Virus record (IMG/VR): IMGVR_UViG_3300009509_000039
Coordinates: 1-46,910 of that record
From: a virus
DNA: 46,910 bases
Strand: one strand, 5' to 3'
A program made the translations under genes and the position numbers. Under the pieces are notes generated by a model, which searched no databases, was not told the origin of the DNA, and saw only the letters and a program-made list of their open reading frames with translations. Below, piece after piece: positions 33,318-41,678 of the stretch (within the stretch, counting starts at the first letter, position 1; every line of letters begins with the position of its first letter).

Positions 33318-33953
33318 TCAGCCTCCAGTCAAAACGCCGGCTTTGCCGTAGTCGTCTTCATTGGGTTGGATCTCGGTATCGAATACCGGAGGTACAGCGG
33401 CCACACCTAGATCTCCCTCCACTTGCTCATCAAGCGTACAAGTAAACGGTATGAGACCGGTTAAAACCACGAGAGATCCTCTCTCCAATGGTGCATCTTT
33501 CTGGATCGATTCGATCCAGCGATTAGCAACAACAAACGGCAATTGTAAATCGATGTTTCTGGCGTCCATCAAAATTTGGTAAACATGATCCGCGAGCTCG
33601 TTTAAACTCTTGTCGGCCAGATATGCCGCATTTTTCGCGGCCGCGATCGCGTTCGAGATTTGTACCGGAGTAGAGGCCGGATTATCAATAACGGATAGAT
33701 CGCATTCGGCCGATTTTGCGACGGTCAAAAAAATATTGAACGTCATATTATGACGGACCGGGCCTCGGAGAGTACCTCCAGATTTCGGAAATTCTCCACT
33801 TGCAAAAAAAACCTCCACAAGCCGGTTATCGTCGATTACCGCGTCCGATCCTTTTGCCTCGGCCTGATAACCTACAACGCGAAACCTGCCGGCCGCGGCC
33901 GCTCCTAGCACCGTTGTCAACGCATCATCAATTAGTCTGAAATTCATTGTCAT
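33318..33953 (-). CDS. putative tail terminator / Mu gp37-like protein
   Basis: This 211-residue protein lies just upstream of the sheath genes, the slot for tail terminators and related neck proteins. It has a helix-strand plan (FRLIDDALTTVLGAAAAGRF, MTFNIFLTVAKSAECDLSVI, SLNELADHVYQILMDARNID). The C-terminus is Gly/Asp-rich. The start overlaps the previous stop (ATGA). The assignment rests on position and general pattern. Confidence 0.55.
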   Translation of the reverse strand: MTMNFRLIDDALTTVLGAAAAGRFRVVGYQAEAKGSDAVIDDNRLVEVFFASGEFPKSGGTLRGPVRHNMTFNIFLTVAKSAECDLSVIDNPASTPVQISNAIAAAKNAAYLADKSLNELADHVYQILMDARNIDLQLPFVVANRWIESIQKDAPLERGSLVVLTGLIPFTCTLDEQVEGDLGVAAVPPVFDTEIQPNEDDYGKAGVLTGG

Positions 33954-34354
33954 GGTGGCGTCTGTTGTGCTTTCGTCAGGTACAGCCTAATAAAGCCGAT
34001 CGAGGCTCCCCCCTCTGGAGGGAGATCCCCTAGATAATACGATTCTTTGGGCGCGTTGTATTCCGGCCGGATCGGTATACGGACGATCCAACTTTCGCCG
34101 GCTTGTGGAATTCTTGCTAACGATGTTCGGCGCAAACTGACAACCGGATTGTTGATAACTATTATGTTACCAGTATCCGGATCCATACGGGTAGTATCAT
34201 ACATAACCTGACCGACAAGATCCAACGTTGGATCGTTGGCCGAGGTCGTGTAAGTGTTACCATCTGGATCTACGAGCTCGACCGGCAATCCCCACTCTCC
34301 TTCGAGTGTGTATTTCAGATCTGACTCTACCAGTTCGCGCGCGTTTATCGTCAT
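33950..34354 (-). CDS. putative head-tail connector protein
   Basis: This 134-residue beta-rich protein (YTLEGEWGLPVELVDPDGNT, LVGQVMYDTTRMDPDTGNII, ESWIVRIPIRPEYNA) is in the slot of gpFII-like attachment proteins between the head genes and the tail terminator. Its size and predicted strands fit a neck protein. No decisive motif is visible. Confidence 0.5.
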   Translation of the reverse strand: MTINARELVESDLKYTLEGEWGLPVELVDPDGNTYTTSANDPTLDLVGQVMYDTTRMDPDTGNIIVINNPVVSLRRTSLARIPQAGESWIVRIPIRPEYNAPKESYYLGDLPPEGGASIGFIRLYLTKAQQTPP

Positions 34355-34665
34355 TTACTCGGAGGATCCTTTTTCTTGGAGGTAGTCTCCGAAACTACCG
34401 GCTCCGGTTCGGCCGCCTTGGTTGTCGCTGCGCTCCGGATCGCTCTCTTGGTCGCGATCTTATCGGCTTTCGCCTTTTCCCTGGCTGCCTTGGCCGCGGC
34501 CTCTAGCTTCTTGTTTTCCTTCTCCGCGGCCGCCTTTTTTTCCGCGTATACTCGGCCGGCCTCCTCGATCTTGGATTTTGCGGAATCATCGAGGAGGTTA
34601 TCCGGAATTTCGTCCGAGTAGCGGCCGCGGCCCTTATAAACCGTTACGCCTTTTGGGAGCTTCAT
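34351..34665 (-). CDS. Ala/Lys-rich helical protein
   Basis: In this 104-residue protein, a short N-terminal fold (VTVYKGRGRYSDEIPDNLLD) precedes a long Ala/Lys/Glu helix (AEKKAAAEKENKKLEAAAKA) and a polar tail. The N-terminal part resembles that of the next protein (NGKTYKHGDEIPINELSEKA), so the two may be related small head proteins. Function is unknown. It overlaps both neighbours by 4 bp. Confidence 0.55.
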   Translation of the reverse strand: MKLPKGVTVYKGRGRYSDEIPDNLLDDSAKSKIEEAGRVYAEKKAAAEKENKKLEAAAKAAREKAKADKIATKRAIRSAATTKAAEPEPVVSETTSKKKDPPSK

Positions 34666-34856
34666 TTCTTATCTCCCTTTTTTTCTGTCGGCTTGTCGGC
34701 CGGCTTGGGTTTCGGTTTTTTGACGGTTCCGATATCATCCGAGTAAAGCTCCCTTGCTTTCTCGCTCAGTTCGTTTATCGGGATTTCGTCTCCGTGTTTG
34801 TATGTCTTGCCGTTGATCCGTATGCAACGGCGCGTAGGCAACCATTGATTAGACAT
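34662..34856 (-). CDS. small Lys/Pro-rich protein after the major capsid gene
   Basis: This 64-residue protein starts SNQWLPTRRCIRINGKTYKH, then GDEIPINELSEKARELY, and ends with a Lys/Pro tail (PKPKPADKPTEKKGDKK). It is encoded between the major capsid and neck genes. A role in head completion is inferred from position only. Confidence 0.55.
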   Translation of the reverse strand: MSNQWLPTRRCIRINGKTYKHGDEIPINELSEKARELYSDDIGTVKKPKPKPADKPTEKKGDKK

Positions 34857-34873
34857 TTTCTATCCTCCCTCTC

Positions 34874-36085
34874 TTATGCGGCGCCCGTGTAAACGAAAAA
34901 CGCGTCCGTCATAATCGGCGCGAAAATCGGAGCCGTCTGTGTTCGGATCGTGACGTTTTTCTTATCGTTCGACGGGTACGCGTCACAGTAGAACATTCCG
35001 GGGTTGATTTTCCCTCCACCCTTTATCATGGGTGGCATTGGCGGCGTGGTCATGGCCATACCGAACATTTCTTGATACCATGCCGCGTCTTGAGCCGTTA
35101 CCGGGAGCCGCTCTGACGGCCCGAAATACCGATCGCAGCGCGCGCCGGAGTACGCAAACAATACCTGATCCTCTGGCATGTAATGAACGGGATTTCCGGC
35201 TGCGTTCGTGTAAATGTCGTCATAGGTAAACAACCAAATCTCATGACCTTTCGGAGTCAAAATCCGGCCTCGAGCGGTCATCCCGGATTCGATAAATTTG
35301 TTGAACCTCGGAGGGACAGCCATTTTCGAATCGATCGAGATGATATCGAAAAATCTCCGGTTGTCCGCCTTTGCCTGGACGTCCTGATTTTGGAGCAATC
35401 CGTTCATTGCATCGCCACCGACTACGGCCATATCGATCGAGACCTTACCGGTCTGCCTTACCTGGAGCCAAGCCGCGTCGCAATCGCCCAGAATATCCGC
35501 GGTAACGGTTGTCCATGGAGTACCGAGGCCGACAGTATTTCCTGGATCGCGCCTGAAATCGTATTGGAGATCCGGATCTGTGGTCCCTATGATCGCATCC
35601 ATAAATCCGGTCAAGATCGATTGCGCGGACAATACCTCGTACATGCGGACAAAACGCCTTACATGCTCGTTATGGTCTGCAAGCGCGAGCTGTCGCAACC
35701 TATCCCATTTGGAGCGGCCCTCATACGGGTTTTCTCCGGCTCGACGGTTGAGAAGCCTTGACGCAGTGTAATTTGACTCCTCCTCGCCAAGTGGAAACAC
35801 TCGAGAAAAACTCGAGTGCCGCTCGGACTGTGCCTCTCTCTGGAGGGACCCCAAATGTCTTGTGACAGCTCCGGATCTCGGGATCAACGCCCCGATCCTC
35901 TCGTTGCCCTTGATTATGTCGATATCGACGTCCAAGGCGTTCGGGCTGTATTTAGTCATTCCTACCGGCTCACCAAAAAACGCCTGAAATCCGGTAGGAA
36001 CCGCGATATACTCGCGATTGTCGAACAATTCGACCATATAACGCGAGTATTGATCTACTGCTAAGGGTGTTGGGCTGTAATCCAT
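34874..36085 (-). CDS. major capsid protein (lambda gpE-like)
   Basis: This 403-residue protein matches the phage capsid E family. Blocks include EYIAVPTGFQAFFGE near the start, IGALIPRSGAVTRHLGSLQR, the RLRQLALADHNEHVRRFVRM helix, VSIDMAVVGGDAMNGLLQNQ, EIWLFTYDDIYTNAAGN and YMPEDQVLFAYSGARCDRYF. It is preceded by the decoration protein and the protease/scaffold gene, the lambda order C-Nu3-D-E. A GGAGGTAAC sits before the ATG. Confidence 0.9.
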   Translation of the reverse strand: MDYSPTPLAVDQYSRYMVELFDNREYIAVPTGFQAFFGEPVGMTKYSPNALDVDIDIIKGNERIGALIPRSGAVTRHLGSLQREAQSERHSSFSRVFPLGEEESNYTASRLLNRRAGENPYEGRSKWDRLRQLALADHNEHVRRFVRMYEVLSAQSILTGFMDAIIGTTDPDLQYDFRRDPGNTVGLGTPWTTVTADILGDCDAAWLQVRQTGKVSIDMAVVGGDAMNGLLQNQDVQAKADNRRFFDIISIDSKMAVPPRFNKFIESGMTARGRILTPKGHEIWLFTYDDIYTNAAGNPVHYMPEDQVLFAYSGARCDRYFGPSERLPVTAQDAAWYQEMFGMAMTTPPMPPMIKGGGKINPGMFYCDAYPSNDKKNVTIRTQTAPIFAPIMTDAFFVYTGAA

Positions 36086-36098
36086 TTTTTGTTACCTC

Positions 36099-36521
36099 CT
36101 AGTTCTCATACTCGGTTACGTCGATCGTTTCCTCGGTCCAGATCGCAAAGAGTGTCAAAACGTCTCGCATTTGAAGCGAGAAAGCAGTGTTGACCGTATC
36201 GAGTGTAAGGCCGCCCTCCATGACAACCTGTCCCTCGTCTACTATCGCGTGACCTCGGAGTATCGGAACGTTCTCCACGTCTCCGGCTACTATCTCGGCC
36301 GCCTCTAGGTCTGCGAGCAAGATCCCTTGTGGCACGTGAGCGGCTAGGGTTACCGGCGCCCAGAGGCCCGTTGCCGCGTCTTTCCAGAGGAGCGTATTTC
36401 TGACAAGCGGAGTTGTTCGTCCGCCGTCCTGTGCAATCGTACCGGTTGTTCCAGTTGCGATCTCATTGCCGGCCAAAACAAACGGTTTGTTATCGATATC
36501 TAGTCTTGTTTGTACTGGCAT
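36099..36521 (-). CDS. head decoration protein (lambda gpD-like)
   Basis: In this 140-residue protein, the run of LLWKDAATGLWAPVTLAAHV, PQGILLADLEAAEIVAGDVE and NVPILRGHAIVDEGQVVMEG is typical of the gpD/HDPD trimer fold that staples the expanded capsid. It lies directly upstream of the capsid gene. Confidence 0.82.
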   Translation of the reverse strand: MPVQTRLDIDNKPFVLAGNEIATGTTGTIAQDGGRTTPLVRNTLLWKDAATGLWAPVTLAAHVPQGILLADLEAAEIVAGDVENVPILRGHAIVDEGQVVMEGGLTLDTVNTAFSLQMRDVLTLFAIWTEETIDVTEYEN

Positions 36522-36523
36522 GA

Positions 36524-36934
36524 TTAAACCTCCATATCCCGGCCGAGGCGCCGTCTCATGTCATTTACGGCCGCCTGGTGATCGGCCTCGCTCCGTATGA
36601 TTCCATCCGTCGAGAGCTCGTCTCCCGCGGCCGCGTGGATGTCTCCGGCCGCCTCGCTTTCGACAACTGCGGACGCCGAGGCGTTCTGTTCCTGGATCGC
36701 ATCGTAAACGGCGACGGCGCTTGACAGTGCGGAAACGTCGGTTTCTCCGTTGATCACCTTGATCGCTAGCTCTCGGATCGGCCCCTTGTACGTATCGCTT
36801 TGCAGATACGGCAAGACCGCCGTTACTCGAGCCTCGATCGATTTCGCGCCATTTGTAAACGCCTCCATGCGGATACTCTCGATCTCCGCTGATAGCGTCG
36901 GATTTTCGGCGCACAGTCTTGTAAGTTCAGACAT
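36524..36934 (-). CDS. scaffold protein from an internal in-frame start (Nu3-like)
   Basis: Met429 of the protease gene (ATG 36934-36932) is preceded by a perfect AGGAGG (36948-36943) with 8-nt spacing. Independent translation would give a 136-residue protein starting SELTRLCAENPTLSAEIESI, which is the scaffold domain alone. Lambda makes Nu3 from within gene C in the same way. Confidence 0.78.
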   Translation of the reverse strand: MSELTRLCAENPTLSAEIESIRMEAFTNGAKSIEARVTAVLPYLQSDTYKGPIRELAIKVINGETDVSALSSAVAVYDAIQEQNASASAVVESEAAGDIHAAAGDELSTDGIIRSEADHQAAVNDMRRRLGRDMEV

Positions 36935-38218
36935 TTTTGGATCCTCCTGTTGTGTCTGTTGTTTAATTGCGCTCGATTGGCGCGCTTGTTTTTTATCCAT
37001 CTCCGCGATTTTATCGCGGTACTTGTCTATATGAGCTTGTACGGCCGCACGATCTTTTTGCGGTATGTTTACTCCTCCTCGAGCTCCCTGCATTGCAGCG
37101 TTTGCAGCGAATACCCCACGCCTAACAGCTTTCAACGTTCCGCCGTCTACATCTACAAACGGCAACTTGTACGCGCCAAAATTATCGGCGTCGGCCGAGT
37201 CATACCAGAAAAACGCGTTTTTATATGACGCACTTGGTTTTTCTGTAGAGCCTGTTTTTTGTCTTACTCGTTTTATGGCGGCCGTAGAATCCCATGGTTT
37301 GTCAACTATTTCCAGGTTTTTAAATGGCGTGGCCGCAGCGTCGATATTCGCTCCGGCCCCATCCATGTCTTCATCGTCGTAATCTTTTTGATTTTTTGGA
37401 GCTGCTAGGTTTTCAACGCCGTCTATCATTCCGGCAGTCAATGCGTCCGGTTTTGATCCGTCCGGATCTTTGGCTATCAAAACGGCGCCCTGTCCAAAAT
37501 CGGATATTACCTTTTTATCGGTAACTCCTCGACCCTCGGCTACACGCGAGATAAAAACGCGCTCCAACGCGTCTAAGCGCTCTTGTATTCTCTCAATCCC
37601 TTTTTGTGTAGTAACATCCGGGTTTTTATTCGGCGCATTTTTGGATATTATCCTTACCTCTTTAATGCCGTTCTTTTTGTCGTACTCGGTCCAATCGGTT
37701 TGTACCATCTGCACACCGATCGATCCGGTTTCAACACTTGGAGAGGTCGCGATAATTTCTGAGGCGGCCGAGGCGATCCAGTATCCGGCGCTTGCGATCA
37801 TACCGTGGTTTTCGGCTATGACTCGTTTCGACTTGGCGAGTTCGCGCAATGCGATCCATACCTCGTCTAATCCGGTGACCACTCCGCCGGGCGTATCCAT
37901 AACCAGACGAACGGTTTTTATTTCGTCCGATTCGGAGATTCTATCGATCGCGTTTATGATCGATGGGTACGACGTACCACCATAACGGGATCGCATAAAA
38001 GCGCTGGGCTCACGTTTTGACAACGGGCCTTGTATGTCGATTTTTGCTGTATCTCCGTCTATCGATAAAATATCGGTTGGATCGTTGTTGTCATCGGGAG
38101 CCAAAAAAATAAAAGACGATGGATCGTTTTTAGATAAATCTAGCGTGTAATCATGAAAAACCACATTATTAATGTAGCTGTCTAAAAAATCTGGCTCACA
38201 CGCGAAAAGGATATCCAT
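36524..38218 (-). CDS. S49-type prohead protease fused to a WYD/GARGG domain and a scaffold
   Basis: This 564-residue protein starts with an S49/ClpP-like protease at residues 1-260, with TPGGVVTGLDEVW, catalytic Ser143 in IASAGYWIASAA, GSIGVQMVQTDW and the likely partner Lys193. Residues 308-404 form a separate domain (SYKNAFFWYDSADADNFGAY, LPFVDVDGG, GARGGVNIPQKDR) that is more often seen at the end of HK97-type proteases. Residues 429-564 are helical scaffold. As in lambda gpC, the enzyme would mature the prohead and then degrade the scaffold. An AAGGGGAG precedes the ATG. Confidence 0.87.
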   Translation of the reverse strand: MDILFACEPDFLDSYINNVVFHDYTLDLSKNDPSSFIFLAPDDNNDPTDILSIDGDTAKIDIQGPLSKREPSAFMRSRYGGTSYPSIINAIDRISESDEIKTVRLVMDTPGGVVTGLDEVWIALRELAKSKRVIAENHGMIASAGYWIASAASEIIATSPSVETGSIGVQMVQTDWTEYDKKNGIKEVRIISKNAPNKNPDVTTQKGIERIQERLDALERVFISRVAEGRGVTDKKVISDFGQGAVLIAKDPDGSKPDALTAGMIDGVENLAAPKNQKDYDDEDMDGAGANIDAAATPFKNLEIVDKPWDSTAAIKRVRQKTGSTEKPSASYKNAFFWYDSADADNFGAYKLPFVDVDGGTLKAVRRGVFAANAAMQGARGGVNIPQKDRAAVQAHIDKYRDKIAEMDKKQARQSSAIKQQTQQEDPKMSELTRLCAENPTLSAEIESIRMEAFTNGAKSIEARVTAVLPYLQSDTYKGPIRELAIKVINGETDVSALSSAVAVYDAIQEQNASASAVVESEAAGDIHAAAGDELSTDGIIRSEADHQAAVNDMRRRLGRDMEV

Positions 38219-38262
38219 TATTTCGACTCCCCTTGGTTTATTTTTTCAATTTCGCCGTACAT
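38218..38262 (-). CDS. possible tiny leader ORF (14 aa) coupled to the protease gene
   Basis: ATG 38262 opens a frame MYGEIEKINQGESK ending in TAATG, so its stop overlaps the protease start. The frame is open upstream without a better start codon. It may act only for translational coupling. No protein function can be inferred. Confidence 0.3.
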   Translation of the reverse strand: MYGEIEKINQGESK

Positions 38263-38278
38263 GTCAACTATTTTTTTT

Positions 38279-38476
38279 CTAAACTCCCGTGTCTTTTTGC
38301 TCTATTACTTTAACGTTTGTCGTCTCTCCATCGTCTTGTTTTACGTACCAAATATTTGTTAGTTCCTCTATGATAAACGATCCTTTTGGACAGTCGGTTT
38401 TTATGATCTTTGGATCGTGATCGACGGTAACGATCAACTTTCCGCGCCCCATATCAGTTGCTCCGGTTATAGCCAT
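38279..38476 (-). CDS. small hypothetical head-region protein
   Basis: This is a 65-residue beta-rich protein (RGKLIVTVDHDPKIIKTDCP, GSFIIEELTNIWYVKQDDGE). The start overlaps the end of the fibre-like gene upstream. It lies in the head module, but no family is recognised. Confidence 0.6.
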   Translation of the reverse strand: MAITGATDMGRGKLIVTVDHDPKIIKTDCPKGSFIIEELTNIWYVKQDDGETTNVKVIEQKDTGV

Positions 38477-39417
38477 CAGGTCACCTCCAATGGGCTGTAG
38501 TATTCAGATCGCCAGTTGACTGTTTGGCCAACGTTTCCGGCTACTACAATTTCAACGTTGTTTCCATTTATCTGGAAACTGGCCTGCCAACCTGTGGCGC
38601 TCTCGCGTGTAAATACAGTTGCAATTGCACCCTGAAAAACTGGCGCTGCTCCGGCCTCTCGATATACGCAAACGCGCCGCAAATATGCAGCGCGATCGGC
38701 CGTATCGGTACGACGTCCAACTATCCTTGCATCGATGTACATGCACGTATTATCCGGTATCGGTATGATCGCAATCGGTGTCAGTGTCGCGTCTGTAGTC
38801 GTTACCGTATCGGTTGTCCTTACCAGACCTCGAGGCGTATTTACATCGATCGTTGTTACAACACGAGAGACGTTTAGATTTCCCTCGTAAACAAAATGAG
38901 CTATACGCGTAGAAACCGAGGTTGTTACCGCGTAAACCTTAATTACTATTCTATCATCGGCCAGCAATGGGATCGCCGTCGTAACAGTGTAATCAATGTT
39001 TATTTCAGCGACGGATAGCGCGTTAACCTCGTTTGTATTGACGGTAAATAACAGCGTTTCCGCTCCGGCTACCGATCTCTTGAAAACCTTATATCGAAAC
39101 CAACTAACGCCAAGCGCGTTATCCACGTAATGAAACATTTTAAACGACCAGACGCCGGCCGGAATTTCTAACACTCCGGGATCGTCCTGAATCGTCACGT
39201 ACGAATCGATTAAGACCTCTCCGGTTCCGTTCGATACCGAAACGGAATCGTCATCCTGTGGATTTAATCCTGGATTTCTAAGCGCGGATTCGTAACCTCC
39301 AACGTTCGCGGGATTGCTTGAAAAATAATATGTCTGCGAATTCGATCCGGATGGTCCTGGAGGTCCGATATTTCCGCCTCCGTTACCGATATACGGGATA
39401 CACGGTTGGCCGATCAT
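38476..39417 (-). CDS. putative head fibre/decoration protein with collagen-like start
   Basis: In this 313-residue protein, a short GPPGPSG collagen-like stretch near residue 18 precedes a beta-rich part (about 55-200). A C-terminal domain (TPIAIIPIPDNTCMYIDARI, then YLRRVCVYREAGAAP, TGWQASFQINGNN, VNWRSEYYSP) follows, of a type I have seen in phage structural proteins. Its position inside the head module, between the portal and the protease, suggests a head fibre or decoration rather than a tail fibre. This is inference. Confidence 0.55.
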   Translation of the reverse strand: MIGQPCIPYIGNGGGNIGPPGPSGSNSQTYYFSSNPANVGGYESALRNPGLNPQDDDSVSVSNGTGEVLIDSYVTIQDDPGVLEIPAGVWSFKMFHYVDNALGVSWFRYKVFKRSVAGAETLLFTVNTNEVNALSVAEINIDYTVTTAIPLLADDRIVIKVYAVTTSVSTRIAHFVYEGNLNVSRVVTTIDVNTPRGLVRTTDTVTTTDATLTPIAIIPIPDNTCMYIDARIVGRRTDTADRAAYLRRVCVYREAGAAPVFQGAIATVFTRESATGWQASFQINGNNVEIVVAGNVGQTVNWRSEYYSPLEVT

Positions 39418-39677
39418 ACGTCTACCCTGACCTTTCCAACTACCCTTATAGCCTTGACGTAAACATCAACTCCGGCCGAGGCCGATATTCCTATGCTTGG
39501 AGTGTTTATCGGTTGCGCGTCCGTATTGTCTACCGGCGCCGGGTTTCCGGTCATTCGGTATGTTTGGAGGTATTCCGCGTTACCGTCTACGATCCAGATC
39601 TGACCGTTCGTTATGTTCGTTGCGACCTTTACCCATGTACTAACCGGAGTAATGTCTACTATTACCGGATCGGCCAT
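39414..39677 (-). CDS. small beta-rich structural protein
   Basis: The start is set at 39677, 2 nt after the portal stop, because GGAGG lies 8 nt before it. The frame is open further upstream inside the portal gene. The 87-residue protein (VIVDITPVSTWVKVATNITN, GQIWIVDGNAEYLQTYRM, VDVYVKAIRVVGKVRVDV) looks like a small beta-barrel. It is probably a virion or head-assembly component by position. Confidence 0.6.
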   Translation of the reverse strand: MADPVIVDITPVSTWVKVATNITNGQIWIVDGNAEYLQTYRMTGNPAPVDNTDAQPINTPSIGISASAGVDVYVKAIRVVGKVRVDV

Positions 39678-39678
39678 T

Positions 39679-41331
39679 TTAGGCGCCTCCCTTTTCCGTA
39701 AACGGCGACGGGGGGAGCTCGGCAAATTCGCGCCTTAGTTGCGCGCGGTTGGCAGAGCCGCTCGAGCCGTTCAATTTTCGTGCTACATGATCGAGGGTTT
39801 GTGCTCCCATCTCGACATAACCGCGATCGGCTTTTTGAGTTTTCGCCGGATCTATGTTCGGCATCGGTACACCGATCAAGTTACATTTTAGCCACGCCTG
39901 GCGCAAAACGGGATCGCTCCAACCCGGAGCCATGACGCGCCCGGCCGCGATTTCCTCGGATAGCCAAGCCTCGTAAACAGGATCGATAAAATCGGCTTTC
40001 AACTCGTCTCTCCAGATCGCGGCCACTTGCCAAAACAAAATCAACGCGGCTCTCGAGGCCGAGTAATTTTGTTCGAATTTCATTAATAAAACTTCCATCG
40101 GCATATTTGCCGAGGCGGCCAACGTCGATAAAAACGCGGACACAAACGCCGGGTAACTCTCGGCCGGCGCCGTGTTTTTAAATCCGTCGAGTAGCTCTCC
40201 CTCTTGTAGCGAGAAAATCCCGAGCGATCCAGGTTCCTTCATGGTCGCTTCCGGTAGCGCTACATACTGCAAATTATCCTGGAGAGACAACCCGGCGCCA
40301 GAGGCGGCCGGAGCGATCTGATTATCATCGTTTGATATAGGACCGGCAGCTTGTCCTAACGTCAAGCCTTCGATCGGATTCGACGCCGGGTTGTCTTTGC
40401 TCGGCTTGACGTACATGGCAATATTAGACTGATTGATCGCTTTTTTGATTTGTGCGCTTGTGAAATCGGTTAAATTTTCGAATTCTTGTAGTGCGTGAGA
40501 CAACCGGCTATAACCGCGGCCCTGGTCGAAATACTCCGGCATGTATCCATGAATCATGAAACGCCGTTTCGATTTCGGTCCCCATGCCGGGATCGTTTTT
40601 GGCACGTACTGATTATTAATAAACTGTAAAATCTGATAACCGATCTCTCGTCCGGCCGCGTCTCTGATTATTCCATCCTCCGAGACCTGGATACCGTAGG
40701 TTGACGTTATCGCGTCTCCTCGGATCTGGCCTGGATCGATAAATCCAATTTGTAACGGATTTTGGAGACCTCCGTTTTTCGTGTAGAACAATCTTACGAA
40801 ATAATCGTTGTCTCTCTGTTGGTAGATCTCAACAAGGCGTTGAGCCTGGTAAAAATTAAAATTCTCCGAGCGGATCGATTTTTTTGAGCTCGCCCAGAGA
40901 TGAAACCGCTCGTTTACTTGCTTTGACCATTCCTCGGCTGCCTCCGGAGCGATCCCGAGTATCGACGCGGCCGGCTCGGCCTCTAGCCGTAAACCGACAT
41001 TAACAACGGTATCGGCAAATCTCTGGACAACCGCTCGAGCCGGTAACGATTCGTGATAAGCGTTGCGCGCGTTGGCTCTCAGATACCAGTGATTTAGAGT
41101 AGGACTCCAACCGGTTCGTGCGAGACCGTAACGCCATTTGGATCCCTCGGATCCGTATCCGTAACCGTATCCGGGATCGATCGCGATCTGTGCGCCTATT
41201 TCGGACTCTCGTCCTGTTGCCCTCGACTCTGAACGCTCTCCACTAATCGATATTGGCTTGGAAATCCGAGCTCGAAAATCGAGATACTCTCGCGAGTATT
41301 TGTTACTGCCCATATGTTCATATATGTTCAT
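39679..41331 (-). CDS. portal protein (lambda gpB family)
   Basis: This 550-residue protein forms the DNA-entry ring of the capsid. Blocks seen include ANARNAYHESLPARAVVQRF, DFRARISKP-like start, LVEIYQQRDNDYFVRLFYTK, QIGFIDPGQIRG, GRGYSRLSHALQEFENLTDF, TSAQIKKAINQSNIAMYVKP, NMPMEVLLMKFEQNYSASRA and WLSEEIAAGRV. It overlaps the gpW stop by 4 bp (ATGA). Size and order (gpW then portal) are as in lambda. Confidence 0.9.
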   Translation of the reverse strand: MNIYEHMGSNKYSREYLDFRARISKPISISGERSESRATGRESEIGAQIAIDPGYGYGYGSEGSKWRYGLARTGWSPTLNHWYLRANARNAYHESLPARAVVQRFADTVVNVGLRLEAEPAASILGIAPEAAEEWSKQVNERFHLWASSKKSIRSENFNFYQAQRLVEIYQQRDNDYFVRLFYTKNGGLQNPLQIGFIDPGQIRGDAITSTYGIQVSEDGIIRDAAGREIGYQILQFINNQYVPKTIPAWGPKSKRRFMIHGYMPEYFDQGRGYSRLSHALQEFENLTDFTSAQIKKAINQSNIAMYVKPSKDNPASNPIEGLTLGQAAGPISNDDNQIAPAASGAGLSLQDNLQYVALPEATMKEPGSLGIFSLQEGELLDGFKNTAPAESYPAFVSAFLSTLAASANMPMEVLLMKFEQNYSASRAALILFWQVAAIWRDELKADFIDPVYEAWLSEEIAAGRVMAPGWSDPVLRQAWLKCNLIGVPMPNIDPAKTQKADRGYVEMGAQTLDHVARKLNGSSGSANRAQLRREFAELPPSPFTEKGGA

Positions 41332-41603
41332 CGCCGTCTTAGGCTTATACTAACGATCGCGCCTCCACGCAACTTACGCCAGATCTGATCGATCTGCGTC
41401 TCCAGGAGTCGGATCCATTTTCTGAGATCGTCGAGACTCCGGCGCTTTGTCTGCTGCGATCCCTCGTTACTGTCGAATTTATAGCTTTCAAGGGGATTGG
41501 CTAGGAGCTCGTCAAGTTGAGCCTCGGCCGCGGCAAGCTGATTTTCCTTTACTGTCAGCCTTTCCTCGAGGTACGCGCGCCGCGTGGCGGATAGATATGC
41601 CAT
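41328..41603 (-). CDS. head-tail joining protein gpW-like
   Basis: This 91-residue helical protein (RRAYLEERLTVKENQLAAAE, AQLDELLANPLESYKFDSNE, DLRKWIRLLETQIDQIW) has the size and helix plan of gpW-type neck proteins that bind under the portal. It is the first gene after the regulatory array. Its ATG follows a -10 box by 6 nt, with no ribosome binding site, so it is predicted to be leaderless. Confidence 0.75.
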   Translation of the reverse strand: MAYLSATRRAYLEERLTVKENQLAAAEAQLDELLANPLESYKFDSNEGSQQTKRRSLDDLRKWIRLLETQIDQIWRKLRGGAIVSISLRRR

Positions 41604-41609
41604 ACATAT

Positions 41610-41637
41610 ATAGTATTGTATTATATTCCGATGTCAA
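41610..41637 (-). promoter_or_regulatory. promoter P3 for the head operon, apparently leaderless
   Basis: TTGACA (41637-41632), a 16-nt spacer and TACTAT (41615-41610) on the minus strand lie 6 nt before the gpW ATG. The promoter starts three bases after the T-run of the terminator at 41641-41678. Confidence 0.72.
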
Positions 41638-41640
41638 TAT

Positions 41641-41678
41641 AAAAAATGGCCTCTCGGACGGGCAAAGGCCGAGAGGCC
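41641..41678 (-). terminator. rho-independent terminator T3
   Basis: On the minus strand GGCCTCTCGG (41678-41669) pairs perfectly with CCGAGAGGCC (41657-41648) around an 11-nt loop. A and TTTTTT follow (41647-41641). A 10-bp GC-rich stem with a U-run is a strong terminator. Confidence 0.88.

Noticed and set aside
37302-37330. TTGACA on the minus strand inside the protease gene
   Set aside because: It encodes part of the EIVDKPWD region and has no matching -10 box at 16-18 nt.
38231-38267. TTGACA on the minus strand before the protease gene
   Set aside because: The only -10-like sequence at 17 nt is AAAATA, and the site lies inside a coupled tiny frame. The preceding T/A-rich sequence resembles the array at 41604-41908 but has no hairpin.
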